A stretch of 45,483 bases of DNA, taken from Acidobacteriota bacterium. GTDB lineage: Bacteria > Acidobacteriota > Terriglobia > Acidiferrales > UBA7541. Both the position numbers and the translations under genes were made by a program. The stretch lies in the NCBI GenBank assembly GCA_003166795.1, contig PMUS01000100.1:1-45483 (forward strand), read 5' to 3'. The notes below the pieces were generated by a model. That model was given only the letters and a program-made list of their open reading frames with translations, was not told the DNA's origin and did not search any database. Positions 15,289 to 23,586 of the stretch are shown here, in pieces; the stretch's first letter is position 1; the number at the start of each line of letters is the position of its first letter.

Positions 15289-16803
15289 TTACCACTTGAC
15301 ACGGACGCGATAGTCGAGCGTCGCCGCGCCGTCTTTCTCAACGGGAATCGAAAATCCAATCGTCGTCGCATCCAGTTTCGTCCACTTGTAATTCGAGTCC
15401 ACCACTTCCCAATCGCCGCCGACCGGCTCGCGCACCTCGACCGTCACCGGGCCGTCCTTGTGGTTCCGCAGCGCGATTTGATACTCCATTTCATATAAAT
15501 TGCCGGCGAGCTTTTTGTAGTCCATTTGCTTGCGCTCGCACACCACATCAAACGCGTTGCCCACGTAGATTCGCAGCGTCTCGTCCTTTGGCGTATGGTC
15601 GATTTTATTCTCGCCGGCGAATTGCGTGGCGCCCCTGGAATCGGCCTGGTAGACGCGAACGGTTCCGGCAGGCAGCGGCATTCCGAGGCCGCTTTTCTCG
15701 TCGTTCTTAAACCGGTAATACACTTTCACCGGCTGCGGAATGGCGTTCCCGATTCCCTGCGGGTTGCGGTAGAAATATTGCTGCCCCTCGACGGATAGGT
15801 ATTTCTCGACGGGAATGTTCGTTCCGGTCAGCAAGCTGATCTGCTTCGATTCGTTGTTCTGAATCGAAGTGCGGCGCTCAAGCGTGTAGAGGTGATATTC
15901 GGAAAGCCCTTCCTGCTGGAACTGCGACGCGGATCCTGCCGCTACAGCTTCCAGTTGCGAATAGATGCGGCTTTTCATGGCCGGTTCGGGTTCGGCGAGG
16001 TGAACTTCGCCGGCGACGAGCTGCAGCTTCGTGTTTGTATACGCCGCGCCGCTGTTGTTCACCAGCGTCACCCAGCCGTCCAGGTCCGCGCTCTTTTCGT
16101 CGCGGCCGACCGTGAGCACGTAGTCCGCGCTCCAATTCATATTGTTGGTGAGATAAGAAGCCTCGACGCGCTGCGCGCCGGCTCCGCGATTCTCGAGCGT
16201 CCAGACCAGCGTCGGCCGGCTATAGAGATTTCCGGGCAGATCCGGGAAGCTATAGGGCTGCGCGTTTGTGACGATTTCGTCGCCGATCTTCCATACCGTT
16301 CCGCCGTTGTTATCCGCGAGCAGCAGCCCCTTTTCCAGATTCCACTTCATCGCGTCACCCGAAATGTTGGTGCGCATCACGGTCATCTCGCGGCCCACGT
16401 ATTTCTGCAGCAGCTTTTGCGGGTCGAGCAGATCGTATTCGTAGTTTTGTTCGATCACGCCGAGCTTCGCTGGATCGGTCAGCGAGCGAAAATGCACGGT
16501 CGCGGGCATGATCGAGGCGGCGACATCCTCAAAGTGGAGCGGAAAAACGCCCGATTGCAGGTGAAGCTGGCGGACGTCGCGGACGAGCGCGAGATTCGAG
16601 TTGTAGACGGTGACGGAAAGATCGGTCTGGTCTTTTTCCGTCGTTGTTCCGGGCTCCGTGGCCGCGGCTGGCTCCGCCTTCGCTTGTCTTTCGTCGCTGG
16701 TTCCGGCTGCGCGGGCATCCTTCAATTTTCCCGCCAGGGGAAGAAGCAAAAGAATCGCCGCCAGGGCGGCCGTGCCGGCAAATTGCGCGCTGCGTGATCG
16801 CAT
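15289..16803 (-). CDS. Secreted DUF4139 domain protein
   Basis: The 504-aa product has an N-terminal signal or anchor (LAAILLLLPLAGKLKDARA). An Ala/Glu/Thr-rich linker follows, then a long beta-rich domain matching DUF4139: VTVYNSNLALVRDVRQLHL, ASYLTNNMNWSADYVLTV, GWVTLVNNSGAAYTNTKLQLVAGEV and the C-terminal RNHKDGPVTVEVREPVGGDWEVV. Members are predicted extracytoplasmic proteins without known activity. The ATG at 16803 has AAGGAGA 6 nt upstream. It lies 88 bp downstream of the anti-sigma-like gene on the same strand, so it may belong to the sigma/anti-sigma operon and could be a target or effector of that system. That link is inference. Confidence 0.85.
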   Translation of the reverse strand: MRSRSAQFAGTAALAAILLLLPLAGKLKDARAAGTSDERQAKAEPAAATEPGTTTEKDQTDLSVTVYNSNLALVRDVRQLHLQSGVFPLHFEDVAASIMPATVHFRSLTDPAKLGVIEQNYEYDLLDPQKLLQKYVGREMTVMRTNISGDAMKWNLEKGLLLADNNGGTVWKIGDEIVTNAQPYSFPDLPGNLYSRPTLVWTLENRGAGAQRVEASYLTNNMNWSADYVLTVGRDEKSADLDGWVTLVNNSGAAYTNTKLQLVAGEVHLAEPEPAMKSRIYSQLEAVAAGSASQFQQEGLSEYHLYTLERRTSIQNNESKQISLLTGTNIPVEKYLSVEGQQYFYRNPQGIGNAIPQPVKVYYRFKNDEKSGLGMPLPAGTVRVYQADSRGATQFAGENKIDHTPKDETLRIYVGNAFDVVCERKQMDYKKLAGNLYEMEYQIALRNHKDGPVTVEVREPVGGDWEVVDSNYKWTKLDATTIGFSIPVEKDGAATLDYRVRVKW

Positions 16804-16891
16804 GGGCTGTCTCCTTCGCGTGAACGTGGCTGCAAAGGTTAGAACGGCGGAGACGGTATTTCTTGCAGGCTGATTTGAGGGGAGTGAGCGG

Positions 16892-18184
16892 CTACGGCGC
16901 GGGAGTCCAATGCTTGCCGCTGTCGCTGGTTGTGAATTTGCGGTCGTCCGTAGTGGTCACCGTTGCGGACGAAGCGTCCGTCGCGGAGACATCAACGAAA
17001 TCCGCGTCCGCAGGCGGAGCGATCGTCTTCCACTTTCTTCCGTCCGTGGTCACCAGGATCATTCCGCCACGGCCCACGAGCCAGCAGCTATCTGTGGTCG
17101 GAGCGGCGCCCGCGACCAGGTGAGCGTTCGGGCTCGTCCACTGCACCCGCCAGGTTGCGCCGGCGTCGCTCGATCGCTCGACGAACCTGCCGCTGGAAAA
17201 CCGCCAAAGCACTTGCGGATCGGGTGTGCGAACGAGGATGCGCGCGGACGTTTCGTCGCCTGCCTGCACCATCACCGACTCGGTCCGCGCGAAGGAGGGG
17301 TTCGTGGACACGGCTGCGGACATTTGTTCGCTGCGCGCCGATTTCGCCGCCGCGCCCGGCGCGGGAGAAATCGCGCCGGCGCTTGCGCTATTCGAAATAT
17401 CCGGCGGAGCTACGGCAGTGGGTACGGGCGCAGCAGGCTTGCCGGCTGCAGCGGCTTCGACGGTGACGGACTGCGAATCGCTGGAAGCTGCGACGCCGTT
17501 TCCGACCGCATTTCCGCTCCCGATGGAGACACCGGACTTCGGCGCAGCGGCGGGTTTCGCGACTTTGTCCAGCTCTTTGAAGTTGCGACCTCTGAGCGAG
17601 AGGCTCGAGTCGGCTTGATCCTGCTTCTTTTCCGGGATCTCTCGCGGTACCGCGGGAGACGCGGCTTTCGAGTTGACGGAATTCGAACTTGGCGACATGC
17701 GTGCCACGGCACCGGCAGCGGGGGACGAGCCGGGCGCGGCTGGTGGCGCGGCTGGCTGATTCATCGCGACGAGCGGCTGCGGCGCCTGCACAACGGGTTG
17801 ACGCGTCGGGCGAAACGTAGCCACGATTATTACAAGCATGAGCGCGGCAGTCGCCGGGGCGAGCAACCGCCAATCCCAATTCCGAGTTCGAATCCAACCC
17901 ATGCCCGGCACTCGCGAGTGCTTTTCCTTGGCTGTGCCCGCGAGTTCGTCCGCGCGAACCAGCGCGGCAAGCTGCTCGCGGCAACGCGCGCACTGCGAGA
18001 AGTGCAGCTCGTAGCGTGCGGTTTCGTCCGCGTCGAGCGAGCGCTCCGAATACGCCGCGAGGATTTCCGGGTCGGGGCACGCGTCAATATCTGAACCGGG
18101 CGCGCCCGCCGCAGAGGCAAGGCTCCGCCGCAGCAGATCGGCCGCCGGCTTGCCCTGGTCCCGCTCTTTGTCCCGCGAAGCCAT
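16892..18184 (-). CDS. Membrane anti-sigma factor with YCF48-like sensor domain
   Basis: The 430-aa product starts with a soluble region holding a zinc-finger anti-sigma motif H-X3-C-X2-C (HFSQCARC, about residues 64-71). One membrane segment follows (LLAPATAALMLVIIVATF, about 107-125), then a long Pro/Ala/Ser-rich extracytoplasmic stretch. The C-terminal domain of about 100 residues has YCF48/BNR-like repeats (VERSSDAGATWRVQW, ILVTTDGRKWKTI, TTSDSGKHW). The layout suggests the cytosolic end holds the sigma factor encoded just upstream while the outer beta-propeller-like domain senses or docks something. ATG 18184 is preferred to ATG 18202 because a GGAGG lies 12 nt upstream of it. The gap from the sigma factor gene is 38 bp (20 bp if ATG 18202 is used). 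Confidence 0.82.
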   Translation of the reverse strand: MASRDKERDQGKPAADLLRRSLASAAGAPGSDIDACPDPEILAAYSERSLDADETARYELHFSQCARCREQLAALVRADELAGTAKEKHSRVPGMGWIRTRNWDWRLLAPATAALMLVIIVATFRPTRQPVVQAPQPLVAMNQPAAPPAAPGSSPAAGAVARMSPSSNSVNSKAASPAVPREIPEKKQDQADSSLSLRGRNFKELDKVAKPAAAPKSGVSIGSGNAVGNGVAASSDSQSVTVEAAAAGKPAAPVPTAVAPPDISNSASAGAISPAPGAAAKSARSEQMSAAVSTNPSFARTESVMVQAGDETSARILVRTPDPQVLWRFSSGRFVERSSDAGATWRVQWTSPNAHLVAGAAPTTDSCWLVGRGGMILVTTDGRKWKTIAPPADADFVDVSATDASSATVTTTDDRKFTTSDSGKHWTPAP

Positions 18185-18222
18185 GAAACTATTTTCCTCC
18201 ATCTCTTAGAACGCTCAAAACT

Positions 18223-19287
18223 TCAAATCTTGCGCGGGGCTTCGTTCGAGCCCGCGGCGGCCGGCTTGCGATTCCCCGCCGCCGGGCGCGCGGGCTGCAA
18301 GTGAACGGTCAAATCGAAGGGCCACTCGCCCCTCGCGCATTCCAGGCACGCGCGCAGCTGCGCTTCGCTCATTTTGTTGCGTTCACGCAGCGACGCTTCG
18401 ACGCGCGCGCGGACGTCGCGGCGCGTGCGTTCGAGCTTGCGCGACGCGGTGGCCTCGTGTTCGCCGAGCAGGCGTCCGATTTCGGCGAGCGTGCGATCGT
18501 CCGCGTAGTAATAGGCGAGGCGCAGGCGGTCCCGCGGGTCGAGCGAGCTTAGCGCGGCCGCGAGCGCGGCCTGCAGGATGGCGAGATGGTTCGCGCGCTG
18601 CGGATCGTTCGCTGGATCGCGTTCTAGATGGGGCGCGCGGAGCGCCGCGATGTGGATATTTTCCTCGCCCACTTCGTTCTCGAGCGGCTCGGTCCTGCGC
18701 GCGCGGCGAATTTCGTCCACGTGGCGTTGCGCCAGCACGGCGCGAAGCCATGTGCCGAGCTTGCTGCGCCCATGAAAATAATCGAAGAGCGATTTTCTGC
18801 GGCCCTCGGATTCGCGCAGGCCGTACAAATCGGCGTAGAGCGAATCGGCCAGCTCGCGCGCGTTGGCGTCCTGCCCGGCGGCATGGCCGGCGATGGCTCG
18901 CGCGGCGCGATAGAGCTCCGGGCGGAATTGCGCGACGAAGAAATCCCACGCCGCGGGACTGCCCAGGCCGCACGCGCAGGCGAGCGCGAGGTCGGTTGCG
19001 TGCAGCGATTCGAGATGCGCTTCGATCTTCTTGGCGTCTTTTTCCGGGCTGGACTGCGCGCCCGGAAATCGCTTCGCGGCGCTGCGCTCGAGCGCGGCCT
19101 GAAATTGCTCGCGCGTGAGATTCCAATCCGTGGGCGAGGCGGCCTTGCGCCAGCAGCGCTCGACGGCCGCCGCGAGCGTCGCGGGAAATTGCAGAGCGCC
19201 GGCCGGCGCGGGCGAAGCTGTGGCGACCGGCGCTGAAACAGGTCCTGTTTTTGGCGCGGCGATCGGCTGGGCGGGCCGGGAAGTCAT
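18223..19287 (-). CDS. Sigma-70 family (ECF-like) RNA polymerase sigma factor
   Basis: The 354-aa product is much longer than a typical ECF factor of about 190 aa. The first 100 residues are an Ala/Pro-rich leader and a helical extension. Region 2 follows (AWDFFVAQFRPELYRAARAIAG through GRSKLGTWLRAVLAQRHVDEIRRARR), then a linker. Region 4 is SSLDPRDRLRLAYYYADDRTLAEIGRLLGEHEATASRKLERTRRDVRARV, with the helix-turn-helix at LAEIGRLLGEHEATASRKL. The C-terminal 60 residues are an extra tail with a Cys pair (RACLECARGEW). It heads the operon with the anti-sigma gene. A TATCAT on the minus strand (19295-19300) lies only 7 nt before the ATG and no ribosome-binding site is seen, so a leaderless mRNA is possible. 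Confidence 0.88.
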   Translation of the reverse strand: MTSRPAQPIAAPKTGPVSAPVATASPAPAGALQFPATLAAAVERCWRKAASPTDWNLTREQFQAALERSAAKRFPGAQSSPEKDAKKIEAHLESLHATDLALACACGLGSPAAWDFFVAQFRPELYRAARAIAGHAAGQDANARELADSLYADLYGLRESEGRRKSLFDYFHGRSKLGTWLRAVLAQRHVDEIRRARRTEPLENEVGEENIHIAALRAPHLERDPANDPQRANHLAILQAALAAALSSLDPRDRLRLAYYYADDRTLAEIGRLLGEHEATASRKLERTRRDVRARVEASLRERNKMSEAQLRACLECARGEWPFDLTVHLQPARPAAGNRKPAAAGSNEAPRKI

Positions 19288-19294
19288 GCAATGG

Positions 19295-19300
19295 ATGATA
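19295..19300 (-). promoter_or_regulatory. Candidate -10 box giving a leaderless sigma-factor mRNA
   Basis: The minus strand reads TATCAT, then 7 nt, then the ATG of the sigma-factor gene. Transcription would start at or next to the A of ATG. The -35 position (ACAACC or TACAAC) is weak. Confidence 0.3.
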
Positions 19301-19346
19301 GCGGATTGGGGCGCTGGGGTTGTATCTCAGGGCGAGCAGTTTCCGC

Positions 19347-19352
19347 TATACT
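19347..19352 (+). promoter_or_regulatory. Candidate -10 box for the tRNA-Ser gene
   Basis: TATACT lies 39 bp before the mature tRNA 5' end at 19392. No clear -35 element is seen at 17-18 nt spacing. Confidence 0.3.
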
Positions 19353-19391
19353 AACCGGGCAGGCCGCGTTTCCATCCACTCGTTTCGCCGC

Positions 19392-19482
19392 GGAGAGGTG
19401 CTGGAGTGGCCGAACAGGGCTGCCTGCTAAGCAGTTACACCTCAAAAGGGTGTCGGGGGTTCGAATCCCCCCCTCTCCGCCA
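19392..19482 (+). tRNA. tRNA-Ser (anticodon GCU)
   Basis: The acceptor stem GGAGAGG (19392-19398) pairs with CCTCTCC (19472-19478). The discriminator is G and CCA is encoded (19480-19482). The anticodon loop CTGCTAA (19424-19430) places GCT at 19426-19428, closed by a GCTGC/GCAGT stem. A long variable arm (ACACC...GGGTGT) marks a class II serine tRNA. The T arm is CGGGGGTTCGAATCCCCC. It reads AGC/AGU codons. It is a lone tRNA between the sigma-factor gene and cydB; nothing else recognisable lies in 19483-19612. Confidence 0.96.
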
Positions 19483-19612
19483 ACCAACAATCCTATTTGA
19501 GGTCCACGCTTTTCTTGAGTCTCACGACGATGTTGGAATTCGGGACGTTTGCCAAAGCCCCGGCCCCACCGTGCCGCGAATGAGCTTGAGACGATAGCTG
19601 GCTCACCACCGC

Positions 19613-20653
19613 TTACGGGTGGGTGTCACCGTCGAGATCCACCTTTCCCGCGAAGGAATGGTAGACGAAGACGAAGTATCCAGTTGCAAGCGCGATGCCG
19701 ATGAACCACCAGACCAAACCAACTTTGAGGCCGTATGCGCCGGCCTTGGCATTCTCGGCAGTGAGCGCGTACATCGGGTTGCGAGCGGGAAGGACCATGG
19801 GATAGACGCCGAACACGACGCTCGTCAGCATGCCCGCGAGATACGCACAGGAACCGAGGAACGCTCTCCACTCATTTTTTCTCGCGAGATAGAGCTTCAC
19901 GGCAACCATTCCCGCGATCGCGAGCAGCGGGAATACGATTCCCCAAGGCCATCTCGAAAAACTTTTCTCCACATTCGACTGCACGCGAAACGTGACGGCG
20001 GTAACCGGAATCGTGAGGACGATCACGGCCCACCAAGCTTTTCCGGCGACGTTTGCGGCACGATCGCTCAACGCGCCGACTGTTTTCAATTTCACCCACA
20101 AGGCGCCGTGCATCATCAGCGCGGCGAGCGCCAGGACGCCCACAAGAATCGTGTACCAGTCCAGAATCCCCGTATCGTCGCCGAGGCGGAAATTGGTCCA
20201 TAACGGCTCGAAAAAATATCCGCTGGCGTCGAGCGGCACGCCTCGAACGACATTTCCGAGGGCCGCGCCATAGAACACAGCCAGCAACAGGCTTGAAGCG
20301 CAAAACAGGAAGTCAAACATCGGATCCCAAACGGCGCTGCGGATGTGATTGCGGAACTCGATGGAAATGCCGCGGACAATCAGCAGCCAAAGCACCATGA
20401 TGAGCGGCAGATAGAATCCGCTGAAGCTGCTGGCGTACAGCGCGGGAAAAGCGAAATACAACGTTCCGCCCGCGGCTATCAGCCAAACTTCATTGCCATC
20501 CCAGACCGGCCCGATGCTGGCGAGAACCTGACGGCGTTCCGCGTCTGTCTTGGCCACGAGGAAATGGATGACGCCGGCGCCGAGATCAAACCCATCCAGC
20601 AAGACGTACACGGCGATCATCAACGCCACGAGGCAAAACCAGATTGTTTCCAT
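19613..20653 (-). CDS. cydB: Cytochrome bd oxidase subunit II (CydB)
   Basis: CydB is the structural partner of CydA in the high-affinity quinol oxidase of the inner membrane. The 346-aa product has about eight to nine hydrophobic segments and the family's opening pattern (VLLDGFDLGAGV), then GPVWDGNEVWLIAAGGTLYFAFP and GISIEFRNH. The start ATG 20653 has GAGGAGG 4 nt upstream, and this site overlaps the cydA stop codon. The gap is only 9 bp, so the two are coupled. Length is somewhat short of the E. coli protein (about 379 aa), as in many non-enteric CydB proteins. Firm assignment. Confidence 0.95.
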   Translation of the reverse strand: METIWFCLVALMIAVYVLLDGFDLGAGVIHFLVAKTDAERRQVLASIGPVWDGNEVWLIAAGGTLYFAFPALYASSFSGFYLPLIMVLWLLIVRGISIEFRNHIRSAVWDPMFDFLFCASSLLLAVFYGAALGNVVRGVPLDASGYFFEPLWTNFRLGDDTGILDWYTILVGVLALAALMMHGALWVKLKTVGALSDRAANVAGKAWWAVIVLTIPVTAVTFRVQSNVEKSFSRWPWGIVFPLLAIAGMVAVKLYLARKNEWRAFLGSCAYLAGMLTSVVFGVYPMVLPARNPMYALTAENAKAGAYGLKVGLVWWFIGIALATGYFVFVYHSFAGKVDLDGDTHP

Positions 20654-20662
20654 CGCGCCTCC

Positions 20663-22024
20663 TCAGTGGTCCGCTATGAGCGCGGCGCCGGCTGCGTCCA
20701 ACGGCCGCGACTCGGGCCCGATTTCGATTTCGCGCCAGACGAGGAACAGCCACAGGATCGCCAGCATCCCGTACATCCCCATGAACCCGATCAGCGTGAA
20801 CCACACATTCCCCGCGCCAACGCGGGGCGATGCGCCGTTCGCCGTCCGCATCAGCCCGTAAATCAGCCAGGGTTGGCGCCCCAATTCCGCCGTCATCCAT
20901 CCGGCTGTGTTTGCGATGAAAGGCAGAGGCGCGGACAACATCAGAAGCCACAGGATCCAGCGCGCCCCGTATATTTTCTTGCGCCAAAGGAGAAATGCCG
21001 CCACCAACATCACCGCGATAAAGATCGTCCCCAGGCCGACCATGACGTGATAGCTGAAATAGAGCAGCGGAATACGGTCCGGCCAAAGGTCCTGCGAGAA
21101 ACTCTGAAGGCCTCGGACATTGGCGTCCCATTTGCGATAGGTGAGAAAACTGAGGGCTTGCGGAACCACTAACGGATTATCCAGGCGCCGATTCGGAACG
21201 TCCGGCTGGCCCAGAATGGCGAGTGGCGCGCCGTGCTGGGTCTCAAATAGTCCTTCCATCGCCGCCAGCGTCACGGGCTGGAGCTCAGTGACCATTTTTC
21301 CCTGCACATCGCCAGTCGGGAAGAGCTGTAGAAAAGCCGCGATCACTCCCACGATCACGCCGGTCTTCACGAAGGTGCGTCCATAGGCCTCGTCGCGTCC
21401 CGTCAACAAATAGAACGCGCCTACAGCGGCCATTACGAAGCAGCCTGTCTGAGTTGCGCCCACCATGGTGTGAGCGTATTGCCAGAACGCCCACTTGTTG
21501 ACCACGAGTCCCCAGAAGCTCGAGAGCAGGATTTCCCCGTGAGGGCCAATCACGTATGCGGTCGGGTGCTGCATCCAGGCGTCGGTCGCCACGATCAGAT
21601 ACCCGGACAACCACGAGCCCAGCCATACCAGGAATGCGGCCCACCAGTGGCCGATTCGCCCAAGCCTCTTCTCGCCAAACAAGAACAGCCCCAGAAAGCT
21701 GGACTCCAGGAAGAACGAGAAGATTCCCTCCATGGCGAGCGTTTGTCCGATGACGCCGCCGGCTGTCTTCGAAAATTCCGCCCAATTCGTGCCGAATTGA
21801 AACTCCATGGGAATGCCGGTGACAACTCCCAACGCGAAGTTGATGCCAAAGATTCGCGCCCAGAAGCGCGCGGCGCGGTTGTAGTGTTCATCGCCGGTTC
21901 GCAACGCTTTCGTCTTCAAATAGACGAGCAGCAAAGCCAGGCCCATCGTCAACTGGGGGAAGATGTAGTGGAAGGTAACTGTAAATGCGAATTGAAGGCG
22001 GTGGACTCCGAGGGCTTGTTCCAT
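20663..22024 (-). CDS. cydA: Cytochrome bd oxidase subunit I (CydA), short Q-loop type
   Basis: CydA carries the three hemes and oxidises quinol, here presumably menaquinol, while reducing O2 to water. The 453-aa product has His19 (FHYIFPQLTMGL), the GIPMEFQFGTNW segment, the heme-ligand His in WQYAHTMVGATQTG and Met in AGWMTAELGRQPW. It is about 70 residues shorter than E. coli CydA (522 aa). The missing length falls in the periplasmic Q-loop before GRQPW, so it belongs to the short-loop/CIO-like type. No cydX or cydDC is seen. It is the first gene of a cydAB operon. Confidence 0.95.
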   Translation of the reverse strand: MEQALGVHRLQFAFTVTFHYIFPQLTMGLALLLVYLKTKALRTGDEHYNRAARFWARIFGINFALGVVTGIPMEFQFGTNWAEFSKTAGGVIGQTLAMEGIFSFFLESSFLGLFLFGEKRLGRIGHWWAAFLVWLGSWLSGYLIVATDAWMQHPTAYVIGPHGEILLSSFWGLVVNKWAFWQYAHTMVGATQTGCFVMAAVGAFYLLTGRDEAYGRTFVKTGVIVGVIAAFLQLFPTGDVQGKMVTELQPVTLAAMEGLFETQHGAPLAILGQPDVPNRRLDNPLVVPQALSFLTYRKWDANVRGLQSFSQDLWPDRIPLLYFSYHVMVGLGTIFIAVMLVAAFLLWRKKIYGARWILWLLMLSAPLPFIANTAGWMTAELGRQPWLIYGLMRTANGASPRVGAGNVWFTLIGFMGMYGMLAILWLFLVWREIEIGPESRPLDAAGAALIADH

Positions 22025-22187
22025 GAGGCCTCGCTAGCGCGCTTCGGATCGGTCTGCCGGCATCGGCCCGGCAAGTGTATCGCGAATTAACCGCGTGAAC
22101 GCAGCGGCATCCGCGCTGCGGGGGCAATGAGGGGCGATTCCAGGCGCAACGGAATGTTTGGTTCAGCAGGGCAACGCCAGCGCCTGC

Positions 22188-23291
22188 CTACGTCGTGCCC
22201 CAGACTTTGCGTGCGGTATTGACTACGAGCTCGAGCTTGCGCCACTGCTCGTCCATGGTTAGCAGGTTGCCGGCGGAGACCGACGCGAAGCCGCACTGGG
22301 TGCTGAGCGCGAGATTTTCGAGTGGGATGAAACGAGCGGCCTCGTCAATGCGGCGGCGCAAATCGTCCGGCGACTCGAGTTTTGGAAATTTCGTGGTGAC
22401 GAGTCCCAGCACAACGCGTTTCCCGCGCGGCACCAGACGAAGAGGTTCGAAGCCGCCGGCGCGATCGCTATCGTATTCCAGCAGGAAGTTGTCCACGTCG
22501 AGCATCCCAAAAAGTTTCTCGGCGATGGCGTCGTAACCGCCTTCGGTGTACCAGCGGCTGCGGCTGTTGCCACGGCAGATGTGGACGGATACGGCGACCT
22601 TGCTGCGCGGGATGTCTTTCAGCAACGAATTGTCGCCGGCGACGGAGTTCCTGAACTCCTCGTCCGGATTCAGGCCATCGCGCTCGAGCCTGCCGCGCTG
22701 GATCGGATCGAGATAGTGAGAATAAAAGGGTGCATCGAGCTGAATATAGGTGACGCCTTCGGCGACGAGCCATTTGATTTCGTCGCGCACGATTTCGACC
22801 AGATCCTTAAGAAGCTCGGCATGCGTGGGGTAGAACCGGTTGCTGACGCCGCGCTTGTAGCTGGAGACCATAAAGTTCGAAGGCGCAGGCAGCGTGATTT
22901 TGAAGGGACCCGGGCAAGACTTCTTCAGGAACGGAAGCTCGTGCGCCGTTAATTTGCGAGCCTTTTTTAGTTTCGCGCCTACTGCCTGGGCCGAGCTGGC
23001 CTCGAAGCCACCGCCAGGCCCCTTCCAGTCCAGAATCACTTTGTCGGCCACGAAGCCTTCGACCGCATCGGCCATGTCGGTGAGCCAGGAGGCGCGGCGC
23101 AGCTCGCCATCCGTGAATATGGATGCGCCGGCCTTGCGCTGGCCGTCGAAGACCTGGAGGATGGCGCGGTCCTCGGCGGTGCGCAGCTCCTCGAGCTTGA
23201 TCTGGCCCTGGGCGAACGCCGCGCGGGACTTCAGGAGATCGGGTGGACGCAGGAAGCTTCCAACATTCTCAGCCCGGTACCGTGGAGGCAT
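22188..23291 (-). CDS. MetE-like cobalamin-independent methionine synthase family protein
   Basis: The 367-aa product matches only the C-terminal catalytic half of MetE (full MetE is about 750 aa), like the short COG0620 proteins. Visible elements are the start ENVGSFLRPPDLL, ITLPAPSNFM, YIQLDAPFYSHYLD, the zinc-ligand His-X-Cys in VSVHICRGNS, the LLEYDSDRAGGFEPL strand, and the final Cys in LALSTQCGFASV. It may transfer a methyl group to homocysteine or to another thiol from a donor other than methyl-THF-triglutamate. ATG 23291 is preceded by AAAGGA at about 10 nt. The frame extends upstream with non-conserved sequence. No SAM or cobalamin riboswitch-like structure was recognised upstream. 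Confidence 0.85.
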   Translation of the reverse strand: MPPRYRAENVGSFLRPPDLLKSRAAFAQGQIKLEELRTAEDRAILQVFDGQRKAGASIFTDGELRRASWLTDMADAVEGFVADKVILDWKGPGGGFEASSAQAVGAKLKKARKLTAHELPFLKKSCPGPFKITLPAPSNFMVSSYKRGVSNRFYPTHAELLKDLVEIVRDEIKWLVAEGVTYIQLDAPFYSHYLDPIQRGRLERDGLNPDEEFRNSVAGDNSLLKDIPRSKVAVSVHICRGNSRSRWYTEGGYDAIAEKLFGMLDVDNFLLEYDSDRAGGFEPLRLVPRGKRVVLGLVTTKFPKLESPDDLRRRIDEAARFIPLENLALSTQCGFASVSAGNLLTMDEQWRKLELVVNTARKVWGTT

Positions 23292-23494
23292 GGGTGGTTG
23301 TCCTTTGCAAGAATCGCCGCGCGCGCAGGGTGCCGGCCGCTCAGCAAAACCAATTTGAGCCCCCAAATAGCGCAAATCTCTGAAAAATATACGACATTGG
23401 CGCGAGCATAGTCCGCGAGCCCTCAGGATGTCAATCCGAACGACGGAGCCGCTGCGGCGAGGGAGACCGATTTAACGCGGCCGAGACGGGAATG

Positions 23495-23524
23495 TTGACA
23501 CGTACAACGACGGGCCAGTAAGAT
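23495..23524 (+). promoter_or_regulatory. Strong sigma-70 promoter for the CsgG-like gene
   Basis: A perfect TTGACA (23495-23500) and TAAGAT (23519-23524) are separated by 18 nt. A small hairpin TCCGG-ACTA-CCGGA (23525-23538) follows at the expected start point. The ATG is at 23587 with GGGAGA 7 nt upstream. Confidence 0.7.
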
Positions 23525-23586
23525 TCCGGACTACCGGACGGTTCTTTGGGTATTCTTGCGGGAGCTTTCCAACGGGAGACATTTAG

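Noticed and set aside
19560..19630. CACCACC/GGTGGGTG pairing near the cydB stop considered as a terminator
   Set aside because: The stem is imperfect, overlaps the stop codon and has no T-run.
23292..23494. Region upstream of the MetE-like gene considered for a SAM or cobalamin riboswitch
   Set aside because: I could not find the conserved core motifs or an extended pairing pattern.
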